NCBI RefSeq assembly: GCF_900103215.1 | Contig: NZ_FNGV01000007.1 | Coordinates: forward strand, 62,001 to 126,000 | Direction of reading: 5' to 3' | DNA from: Kriegella aquimaris | Lineage (GTDB): Bacteria > Bacteroidota > Bacteroidia > Flavobacteriales > Flavobacteriaceae | DNA: 64,000 bases | In this document: positions 26,001 to 31,700 of the stretch, piece by piece | Position numbering within the stretch: position 1 is the stretch's first letter | Layout of the letters: every line of letters starts with the position of its first letter | Notes under the pieces: generated by a model | What the model was told of the DNA's origin: nothing | Seen by the model: the letters and a program-made list of their open reading frames with translations, nothing else | Database searches by the model: none | Made by a program: the position numbers and the translations under genes

Positions 26001-26449
26001 ACATAAATGTCGAGGTTTCCATCGTTATTTATATCGACCATAGTAACACCGGTATTAAAACCTTCATTTTGTGAAATACCGGTCTTCGAAGTAATGTCCT
26101 CGAACTTAAAATCGCCTTTGTTAAGGTATATTTTGTCTTGAGATGAGTTGGATGTGAAATATAAGTCTAAAAGTCCGTCATTGTTTAAATCACCGGCTGC
26201 TATTCCGCCACCGATATAAGTGTACATGTATTGGTAGTAGTTCGACTCTAAGGTTTCTTCTAAAGTGTTTATGAAATCAATACCTGATTCTTGTGAGGGT
26301 ACGGTCGTGAAGAGTTTTGTTTCGCCAGTAGGTGCAGGGTCTTTCGTGTCATGTTTATTAGAATCTTTACAGGAAAAGACTAAGAATAGAAGGCTTGTCA
26401 GTAAAGAGGGAACTAATTTTTGTACATGAGATTTTTGATGGTAGTTCAT
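23081..26449 (-). CDS. large VCBS/FG-GAP repeat lipoprotein with ASPIC/UnbV domain
   Basis: A 1122-residue lipoprotein (FLVFSC, Cys27). It carries at least thirteen Ca-binding loops of the type DxxNDGxxD, for example DLNNDGLLDLYF, DINNDGNLDIYVS, DFDNDGDQDLYV and DYDGDGDIDLFVG, spread over two beta-propellers. Between the propellers, roughly residues 520-620, an ASPIC/UnbV domain occurs (LSFGIGKDVSVKKMEILWPDG). This layout matches the CRTAC1-like family found beside SusCD and sulfatase genes. A surface role in binding or presenting polysaccharide is likely but unproven. The gene has its own regulon-type promoter at 26685-26745, about 236 bp upstream, which supports a shared regulator with SusCD. 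Confidence 0.85.
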   Translation of the reverse strand: MNYHQKSHVQKLVPSLLTSLLFLVFSCKDSNKHDTKDPAPTGETKLFTTVPSQESGIDFINTLEETLESNYYQYMYTYIGGGIAAGDLNNDGLLDLYFTSNSSQDKIYLNKGDFKFEDITSKTGISQNEGFNTGVTMVDINNDGNLDIYVSRGGWQDEDNKFANLLYINNGDLTFSEQAKEVGLADSNRTIQATFFDYDKDNDLDVYVSNTPDITSRSEVLDLEKIQRDPKTLELKGSDRLYQNDGTGHFTDVSEKAGLQFDIGFGLNPQVGDLNNDGWPDVYVCNDFNVPDLAYINNGNGTFTESRDKLFKHMSFNSMGSDMADIDNDGLLDLMTLDMNPEDYIRSKTTMAMTSIPQFELMVEKGYHHQYMHNMLQMNNGNGTFSEIGKMAGMADTDWSWALLSADFDLDGLNDIFVTNGVYRDVIDRDKNNEILEILKANQRKPTKEDFLKFAQMLPQQKLNNYFFKNKGDKTFEDTSTKWSDSVPTFSNGAVYADLDNDGDLDVVVNNINDHATVLKNTASDIGLGDYLKLQFSGPQKNRAGLGVTANIYLEDGSLLTRQLINTRGFLSAVSNTLSFGIGKDVSVKKMEILWPDGKQEEFINVPSNQLLTVAYTNATDPKKVSENSGNTLFAKVKTNFSHIDPYFNDYDLQILLPHKLSQLGPAIAKGDANGDGIEDIYLGGGHTQPGQILLGQKEGGFKETSTTAFNEDAQSEDIGAAFFDFDNDGDQDLYVVSGSYEFYENPRLLIDRLYLNNGQGVFSKSRGVIPEVGIAGSIVVPSDYDGDGDIDLFVGGRVITGKYPHPASSLLLLNEGGKFTIQNENRAPELNNIGLVTDAVWTDINTDGKIDLVITGEWMGVQIFLNENNMLKRSDNYPNLAAAVGWWNRLLIDDIDNDGDKDIIAGNLGLNYKFHTSYEKPFEIYTSDFDFNGSEDVILAKKYGDRQVPVRGKSCMTQQLPQLAQKIPTYSDFASKDLKGIVGDGLESALHYKVTEFRSGIFLNQGKEGFDFQPLPVQVQQSPINSIVYEDFDGDGSKDLVLAGNNYQSEVETTRADAGIGVFLKGNGKGGFTFIPALKSGLFVDKDVRNMLVITDLRDKLLFVVNNNDKHDLFKVIKPKN

Positions 26450-26580
26450 TGAGTAAAAGATTTTAAATAAAAAAAGCGGTACTCATTTTAAAAATACGAA
26501 GATTTAGGCAGTAGTCGTAAATTTTGTGTACTGGTTTTAACCTAAAGAACCCATTATTTAAAAAGTTAAGTTCTCTTCCC

Positions 26581-26856
26581 AATTTATTGCCGATTATTAT
26601 GCCATCCCACTGGGCCACCACAATCGTATATTGTGTGAAGTTTCCGTACCAACAATAGAAAAAAATGGATCAATACCCGTTTACCAAAGATTTGCAAAAT
26701 TTACTTGAAAGAATACCACAAATGATTTGATGTGCATGACAAATGGTTTTAGACTTTTTAGAGTATCGTATTGAATAGGCGGGGGAAAATGTAAAATTAG
26801 ATTCTTTATCAACGATAAGGGTATCAAGTCAAAGAAGTCAAAGAAAGGTTATGCAG
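26581..26856. repeat. direct repeat copy A, about 277 bp, upstream of the large VCBS gene
   Basis: This sequence matches copy B at 30599-30876 along its whole length, at roughly 70-75 percent identity with several small indels (estimated by eye). Identical stretches include AATACCCGTT, ACAAATGGTTTTAGACTTTTT and AAGAAAGGTTATGCA. It contains the regulon promoter at 26685-26745. The frames that it opens are broken by stops and frameshifts in both copies, so any former coding content has decayed. The rest of the 26450-27009 gap shows nothing else I can name. Confidence 0.7.
26685..26745 (-). promoter_or_regulatory. predicted regulon operator and promoter of the large VCBS gene
   Basis: Reading on the minus strand: CATTTGT (26745-26739) and CATTTGT (26724-26718), 21 bp apart, then 25 bp and AATCTTTG (26692-26685), a -7 box with one mismatch to TAnnTTTG. 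Both half-sites, the 21-bp period, the 25-bp gap and the AATCTTTG box are identical to those upstream of SusC at 38256-38316, although the intervening bases differ. Confidence 0.65.
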
Positions 26857-27009
26857 CTCCAACACTTATAGAATTAGTAAAATACAGGTAGTTATTATAA
26901 TTGCTAAATGTAGCTGCCCATTTAATTGCACCTCTTTTTATCACTGTATACTGCCATCTGGCCTTCTGTATTAAATTTTATTGTTTTTTCAGAAGGTTTT
27001 CATTTTGAT

Positions 27010-27729
27010 TTATGGGTTAGTAGACCATAAAGAGGCACTTTTAAGCATTGCTCTTCTTGGTAGCTTTAAGCCGGTAACAATTAATTCTGCAAAATCTTCT
27101 GGCTGAAGAACACTATCCTGAGAATCTTTATTTGCAATACCCAATTCAATAGTCATCTCAGATTCTATGGTACTTGGCGTTAAAGTAATTACTCTTATAT
27201 TGTTTTTACGAACTTCCTTCATTAAAGATTCGGACATGCCGATAACAGCGAATTTTGATGCGGAATAGGCAGATACATTCGCATTTCCATTTAAACCTGC
27301 TGTTGAAGAAATATTAATAATATCCCCTTCATTCTTAGCGATTAGAAGAGGTAAAACTTCTTTAGTTACATGATACATGCCCATAACGTTGGTCTGGATA
27401 ATTTGGGTCCATTGGCTTACTTCCATTTCATTAAACGAACCAATGGCCGCAATTCCTGCATTATTGACCAAAATATCTACAGTCCCTAAAGTGTCTATAA
27501 TATTTTTAATACTGCTTTTTACCGCTTCATAATTACCAACATCGAATACCGAATAGATTGCCTTAACGCCAAAGGTTTCTAATTCAGAAACGGTTTCTTT
27601 TAATACTTTTTCATTTCTGCCCGTTATAGCAATATCAATACCTTCTTTAGCAAATGCTAGGGCAGTTGCTTTCCCTAATCCTCTACCGCCGCCGGTTATG
27701 ATTGCCTTTTTGTTTTGTAAACTTTTCAT
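27010..27729 (-). CDS. short-chain dehydrogenase/reductase, FabG-like
   Basis: A 239-residue cytoplasmic NAD(P)-dependent oxidoreductase of the classical SDR family. Cofactor motif TGGGRGLGK is at about 12-20, NNAGIAAIG near 88, the catalytic Ser in NISSTAGLNG near 140 and YSASK near 155. The residue after the second beta strand is Arg in ITGRNEK, which favours NADPH. FabG-like sequences also reduce sugars and hydroxy acids, so fatty-acid synthesis is not implied; in this setting a role in sugar or side-product metabolism is more likely (inference). It is the last gene of the Crp-HbpS-propeller-SDR cassette, 77 bp after the propeller-Dabb gene. Confidence 0.88.
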   Translation of the reverse strand: MKSLQNKKAIITGGGRGLGKATALAFAKEGIDIAITGRNEKVLKETVSELETFGVKAIYSVFDVGNYEAVKSSIKNIIDTLGTVDILVNNAGIAAIGSFNEMEVSQWTQIIQTNVMGMYHVTKEVLPLLIAKNEGDIINISSTAGLNGNANVSAYSASKFAVIGMSESLMKEVRKNNIRVITLTPSTIESEMTIELGIANKDSQDSVLQPEDFAELIVTGLKLPRRAMLKSASLWSTNP

Positions 27730-27806
27730 TTCCTATCTTTTGGAATACGTTTATATTCAAATTCTCGCTGCTGTTGGGTGTAAAATGAATTGACTGTTTT
27801 TTAGAA

Positions 27807-29336
27807 TCAATTATCTTCTGTCCAATAATCCATTACCAAAACATCACCTATTATGGGGGCTATTTTATTTATTAAGGCTATGTGTGCCTCATGAAATAAA
27901 TAAATTTCTCGGGCATTGTCGTCATTGAAGGTTAAGGTAAAAGTATGGGTTAAACCTTTGCTGGCCCCTTCTTTACTATCGTTAACTCCCCATTCTATAT
28001 GCTCAATTTCGGGAATTTCGTTTTTAAGATTCTCAAAAGCTTTTACGGCTTCGTCAATTTGTACTTCGGTAGCTTCTTCTTTATATTTTAGGTTTACGAT
28101 ATGCCTTAAAACCTTTTTGCTTCTATCAATTTTAGGGGAAACCTTGTAGGTTGCTACCTTTTTTAAATCGAATCTATTTGAGCCAGCTATGAGTAAGTTG
28201 GCATCCTCTATTTGAACAGCTCTTAAACCGTAATAAATGGAGAATCCGGTATCTAAATAGTTCAGGGGAGTAAGCGTTCCGTTTTCGTCCAATTTGACAA
28301 GTTGAATGCTGGCATCGTCTCTGGTACCAACTGCCAATACTGCTTCATTGTCTTTTACGGAAACAATTTCAATTCTTGTTTGCCCTTGTAACTTGGTCTT
28401 TTCATCATCCTTTAAAACGAAATGCGGTACTAAAGCTCCCTTTCTATTTATTTTAAAAACACTTACGCCATCTCCATGATAAACAAAGTCCGGATTTTTA
28501 ATGAAACCACTTTCTTGATTGTAATATTTATGATGTCTGTGACCAACTATGACATAATAATTGTCTCTTAATTTCACTCCGGTTACAGGGTAGGCTCCTG
28601 TTAAATACCTATCTGTGACATTATCACCTATATTGTTTATATTTTTAAACGAACCGTTTTCATACACTCTAAAACTACTTACACCATTGTCTTGAAAGCC
28701 TCCGGTATATAAAAATGTTTTTCCTTTAATTTTATGGGTAAACATGCCAATGATTCCATCCGTATATATTTTTTCATCATCTTTCATGGATTGCATATGA
28801 ATTAGCTTTCCATCAGACTGAATTTTAAAACTACTTAACCCAGGTGTTTCTTCCAAGCCTCCAATAAAGAGATAGGATCCCTGTTGCATATGAACAACCT
28901 GCAGGGTTATGGCAATACCAAGGTGGGTTTCATCGGTATCCATGGTTAAGGAAACCTGTTCCAACGTTCCATTATCCAAAATCTTAAATGTTTCAATGGC
29001 GTTACCGTACTTATTTGCTACAAATAAAAAGTCTGTACCATTGATACGATCAGCGACCATTCCTCTAGCAGGTCCTTCTTTTTTATATAGTTCTTGGGTA
29101 CCTATGGGGGTTAGCTTGCCTTCTTTGTTCAAGCTGAATATATCTATTCCTCCGAAGCCTCCTGCATATACGTACTGAGAACTATTTTTTTCATAACTCG
29201 TAATCGTTACCGTATTATTGGCTGAGACACTTTTAAAATCCTGCAAATATGGCATTAAATCATCTGTGGTCTGCGACCAACACATTTGTGATAAAAGCAC
29301 GGCGACGAAAACAATGGATATTTTTATGCTATTCAT
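27807..29336 (-). CDS. secreted beta-propeller protein with C-terminal Dabb domain
   Basis: A 509-residue protein with a signal peptide (AVLLSQMCWSQ, about 10-23). Residues about 40-395 form short repeated beta segments (YVYAGGFGGIDIF, FLFVANKYGNAIE, YLFIGGLEETPGLS) resembling a seven-bladed lactonase-like propeller. Residues about 405-509 match the Dabb family (stress-responsive A/B barrel): VLRHIVNLKYKEEATEVQ and HTFTLTFNDDNAREIYLFH. Dabb domains are small ferredoxin-like barrels that dimerise and bind hydrophobic or aromatic compounds, so a periplasmic binding or lactone-handling role is possible. The fusion of these two domains in one secreted chain is uncommon as far as I know. It lies 28 bp after the GlcG/HbpS-like gene and is clearly co-transcribed with it. 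Confidence 0.75.
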   Translation of the reverse strand: MNSIKISIVFVAVLLSQMCWSQTTDDLMPYLQDFKSVSANNTVTITSYEKNSSQYVYAGGFGGIDIFSLNKEGKLTPIGTQELYKKEGPARGMVADRINGTDFLFVANKYGNAIETFKILDNGTLEQVSLTMDTDETHLGIAITLQVVHMQQGSYLFIGGLEETPGLSSFKIQSDGKLIHMQSMKDDEKIYTDGIIGMFTHKIKGKTFLYTGGFQDNGVSSFRVYENGSFKNINNIGDNVTDRYLTGAYPVTGVKLRDNYYVIVGHRHHKYYNQESGFIKNPDFVYHGDGVSVFKINRKGALVPHFVLKDDEKTKLQGQTRIEIVSVKDNEAVLAVGTRDDASIQLVKLDENGTLTPLNYLDTGFSIYYGLRAVQIEDANLLIAGSNRFDLKKVATYKVSPKIDRSKKVLRHIVNLKYKEEATEVQIDEAVKAFENLKNEIPEIEHIEWGVNDSKEGASKGLTHTFTLTFNDDNAREIYLFHEAHIALINKIAPIIGDVLVMDYWTEDN

Positions 29337-29364
29337 AATTTTAGCTTTATATGAATTTAAATGG

Positions 29365-29862
29365 TTATTCTATGATGGCATTTGATCCTACAGTAGCAAT
29401 CTCATGGTCTTGATCAATAGTTCCACCGCTGACACCAATAGCTCCAATGATTTTTCCTTCTTTATTTTTTATTGGAACACCGCCGGGAAACGTCATAAGT
29501 CCGTCGTTGGAAAGTTCAATATTATAAATAATACCCCCAGGTTGGGTAAGCCTTCCTAAATCGCCTGTATTTATATCAAAATAACGTGATGTTTTTGCTT
29601 TTTTAATCGCCACGTCTATGCTTCCCAGGAAAGAATCGTCCATACGTATAAAAGCCTTTAAATTCGCTCCGGCATCAACGACTGCAATATTTACCAAGAC
29701 ATCTAGTTTCTCAGCTTTTTCCTTAGCCGCCAACATTGCTTTTAACGCATATTCATGTGAAATGTCAGTTGCGCTTTGTGCAAAAAGAGCGCCTGTATTT
29801 GTTAGAATTAGTAGAATTAAGGATGTAATACTCTTTGATAATAGAACTTTATTTTTCATCAT
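29365..29862 (-). CDS. GlcG/HbpS-like haem-binding domain protein, secreted
   Basis: A 165-residue protein with a signal peptide (LILLILTNTGALFAQ, about 15-29). The rest matches the GlcG/HbpS family (DUF336): VNIAVVDAGANLKAFIRMDDS, then KKAKTSRYF, then FPGGVPIKNKEGKIIGAIGVSGG, the glycine-rich loop typical of the fold. Members bind haem or sense redox state, and some are encoded with glycolate or dehydrogenase genes. The exported form is known in Bacteroidota. It starts 74 bp after the Crp-like gene, and the intervening space contains the perfect palindrome at 29910-29929. Its ligand is not known. Confidence 0.85.
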   Translation of the reverse strand: MMKNKVLLSKSITSLILLILTNTGALFAQSATDISHEYALKAMLAAKEKAEKLDVLVNIAVVDAGANLKAFIRMDDSFLGSIDVAIKKAKTSRYFDINTGDLGRLTQPGGIIYNIELSNDGLMTFPGGVPIKNKEGKIIGAIGVSGGTIDQDHEIATVGSNAIIE

Positions 29863-29882
29863 TATTTACATATTTCGTTATG

Positions 29883-29890
29883 CAAATATC
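29883..29890 (-). promoter_or_regulatory. candidate -7 box for the GlcG/HbpS-like gene
   Basis: On the minus strand GATATTTG has one mismatch to TAnnTTTG. It lies 20 bp downstream of the palindrome at 29910-29929 and 21 bp before the gene start at 29862, so the palindrome would sit in the usual activator position. This supports, but does not prove, an internal promoter. Confidence 0.35.
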
Positions 29891-29909
29891 TTGAATGAAG
29901 TTGGCAAAA

Positions 29910-29929
29910 GAGTTGAACTTGTTCAACTC
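29910..29929. promoter_or_regulatory. perfect 20-bp palindrome, Crp/Fnr-type operator or terminator stem
   Basis: GAGTTGAAC-TT-GTTCAACTC is a perfect inverted repeat with 9-bp arms. Its core TTGAA-N4-TTCAA resembles the FNR/CRP-family site TTGAT-N4-ATCAA. It stands 8 bp beyond the stop of the Crp-like gene and about 50-65 bp ahead of the GlcG/HbpS-like gene, an ideal place for feedback or activation by that regulator. On the minus strand it is followed by TTTTG, so it could also act as a weak intrinsic terminator of the Crp-like gene. Confidence 0.5.
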
Positions 29930-29936
29930 GGGTAAA

Positions 29937-30512
29937 TTATTTTTCGCTTTTTTTGATTTTACTTAAAAACTCGTGACTAATGCCAAGATAGCCCGCTATT
30001 TGTTTGTCGGTAAGTTTAGATGTGATGCCCGGGTAGGTTTCGATAAAATGAAAATAGCGTTCTTTTGCCGTAAAACGATGATTGCGAACGAGCCGTCTTT
30101 GCCACGACACCAGGCCCTTTTGAAATATTATGCGGAAAAGTTTTTCGACCACGGGCATCGAATCGTAAAGCGCGAGTTTATCGCGTCTACTAATTAAAAG
30201 AACTTCACTATCTTCTATCGCTTGTATATTTAGGCCAGAGGGAACTTGATTCATAAAACTATCAATATCCATTAACCACCAATCCTTTGCTGCAAAATAT
30301 AAGGTGTTCTCATTTCCTTTTTTATCCAAAGTAAAAACTCTAAAACAGCCATCTATAACAAAACCTTCCAATTTACAAACACTTCCTTGTGTTAATAAAA
30401 ATTCCTTTTTCTTTAAGCTAGCAGGTTTAAAGTAGGAGCAAATAAGTTCTAAATCTGCAGTAGAAAGATTTATATGTTTCTGTATGTTTTGTTTTAGTAT
30501 ATCGTACGACAT
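29937..30512 (-). CDS. Crp/Fnr family transcriptional regulator
   Basis: The start at ATG 30512 (MSYDILKQNIQKHIN) is chosen because the nine residues before it in the frame do not fit the family. The 191-residue product has an N-terminal cyclic-nucleotide-binding-type beta roll (about 20-120: LKKKEFLLTQGSVCKLEGFV) and a C-terminal helix-turn-helix (LTDKQIAGYLGISHEFLSKIKK). The arginine and glutamate that bind cAMP in E. coli Crp are not evident, so cAMP is unlikely to be the ligand, and no Fe-S Cys cluster is seen. It is the first gene of the cassette and is probably its regulator, with a candidate operator at 29910-29929. The regulon-type promoter of copy B lies about 200 bp upstream. Confidence 0.85.
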   Translation of the reverse strand: MSYDILKQNIQKHINLSTADLELICSYFKPASLKKKEFLLTQGSVCKLEGFVIDGCFRVFTLDKKGNENTLYFAAKDWWLMDIDSFMNQVPSGLNIQAIEDSEVLLISRRDKLALYDSMPVVEKLFRIIFQKGLVSWQRRLVRNHRFTAKERYFHFIETYPGITSKLTDKQIAGYLGISHEFLSKIKKSEK

Positions 30513-30598
30513 TGTTTTTAAGATTTTATAATCAAACAACCCAATCCAATTTTTTTAACGGGAAAGCCCAATTACATAAAAAATTTCGTTTTGCGCCA

Positions 30599-30876
30599 AT
30601 TTTATTGCTGTTTTCTTAATGCCATCCACTGGGCTACCAGAATCACATATCGTGCGATGTTTACGTAGCAACAGTAACAGAAAATCAAAAAACGTATCAA
30701 TACCCGTTCAACAAAGATTTCCAAAATTTATTTGAAAGATAATACAAATGATTTCAAGTGTATGACAAATGGTTTTAGACTTTTTTATAATATCATATCG
30801 AATACGAAAGGAAAAAGCGCAAAATTAAATTCGGGATCAACGATAAGGATGTAACGTTAAAGAAAGGTTATGCAGA
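30599..30876. repeat. direct repeat copy B, about 278 bp, upstream of the Crp-like gene
   Basis: The second copy of the sequence at 26581-26856, in the same orientation. Together the two copies bracket the four-gene cassette 27010-30512, which is the arrangement left by duplication of an upstream control region or by homologous recombination at a repeat. One short open stretch (near 30795-30880) ends LKKGYADLIE, and copy A has a frame-related KKGYA segment, hinting at an old decayed coding end. The remainder of 30540-31078 shows nothing else I can name. Confidence 0.7.
30712..30771 (-). promoter_or_regulatory. predicted regulon operator and promoter of the Crp cassette
   Basis: On the minus strand: CATTTGT (30771-30765) and CATTTGT (30750-30744), 21 bp apart, then 24 bp and AATCTTTG (30719-30712). 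It is identical to the VCBS and SusC sites except for one missing base in the gap. The downstream start is the Crp-like gene at 30512. It lies inside repeat copy B, so it may be an inherited copy that is no longer active. Confidence 0.5.
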
Positions 30877-31090
30877 TTTAATTGAATAAGTTGGATGATC
30901 AATAGATTTTATGATTTTAATCCGTATTCGATATCACTGGAAAATAAGATGCAAGTGACCAATACCTATTGTTTTTGAAAGTCATGAAGTATATACATAC
31001 TGGTAAAATAAAAATCATTAATTTGTGACTAATAGTAGACGAGAAACTTCATTATCCAATGAAGTGAAGTGCTAATTTTTGTTATTTAAA

Positions 31091-31675
31091 ATGAATTATA
31101 AAAAAGGGGTTTTAAAAGCTATAATTTGGATTTTTATCATTGGTGTTGCCGTTTCTTTTTTTGGTTATTATTATTTAAAAAATACCTGGGACGATTTTGT
31201 AACGGAAAAGGAGTTGACTGAATTTGTGACAAAAGTAAAGTTCGCGAAAGAATTGCCTGATCGATTTTATCAATTGTACGAAAAGGAAAATCCGAATATA
31301 TTATCATATGGTTTAAATCGGCAGATTTTTAGCGGTTTGTTTTCTAGTGATTTCATGAAAAGTCCAAGTCTTTTGGCCGCTATGATTTCAGATATAAGTC
31401 GCAAAGACACAGACAGCACAAAAATATCGAACCGTAAGGCTTATACTTTAGCGTGGAAATTAGAAGAAGAAACAACTCAGAAGGAATGTCTAAATTGGGT
31501 TTTAGAGAACTATAAGTTCGATTTATATATTCATGGTATCAATGAGGTAGCCAATTTTTATTTCAAGAAAGAGGTATCGGAATTAAGTGATAGGGAATTA
31601 AATGATATAATAGCTTTAATGAAAAAACCGAGTATTGTTAGTGTTCCTGATAGAACTGATGAGGGTATGCGCTAA
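31091..31675 (+). CDS. degenerate GT51-like (transglycosylase) membrane-anchored protein
   Basis: I prefer ATG 31091 to the TTG at 31079. The 194-residue product begins with one membrane span (about 7-27, AIIWIFIIGVAVSFFGYYYL). Its second half resembles the C-terminal part of peptidoglycan glycosyltransferases: KLEEETTQKECLNWVLENYKF, then GINEVANFYFKKEVSELSDRELNDIIALMKKPS, equivalent to the YFxK...L...EaalLaglpkaPs pattern. The catalytic Glu motif (EDxxFxxHxG) and the GGST motif are missing, so enzyme activity is unlikely. It may be a regulatory remnant or a protein-binding module. It stands alone on the plus strand among minus-strand genes. Confidence 0.55.
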   Translation: MNYKKGVLKAIIWIFIIGVAVSFFGYYYLKNTWDDFVTEKELTEFVTKVKFAKELPDRFYQLYEKENPNILSYGLNRQIFSGLFSSDFMKSPSLLAAMISDISRKDTDSTKISNRKAYTLAWKLEEETTQKECLNWVLENYKFDLYIHGINEVANFYFKKEVSELSDRELNDIIALMKKPSIVSVPDRTDEGMR

Positions 31676-31700
31676 AAGTTGAACTCATCTCTTAGTGCCA

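Noticed and set aside
26581-30876. Repeat pair A/B as ends of an insertion sequence or transposon
   Set aside because: No transposase gene, no inverted terminal repeats and no target duplication are visible; the copies are direct and include a working-looking promoter.
30795-30885. Short open frame ending LKKGYADLIE in repeat copy B
   Set aside because: It has an in-frame stop just upstream, no start codon and is broken in copy A, so it is not a supported gene.
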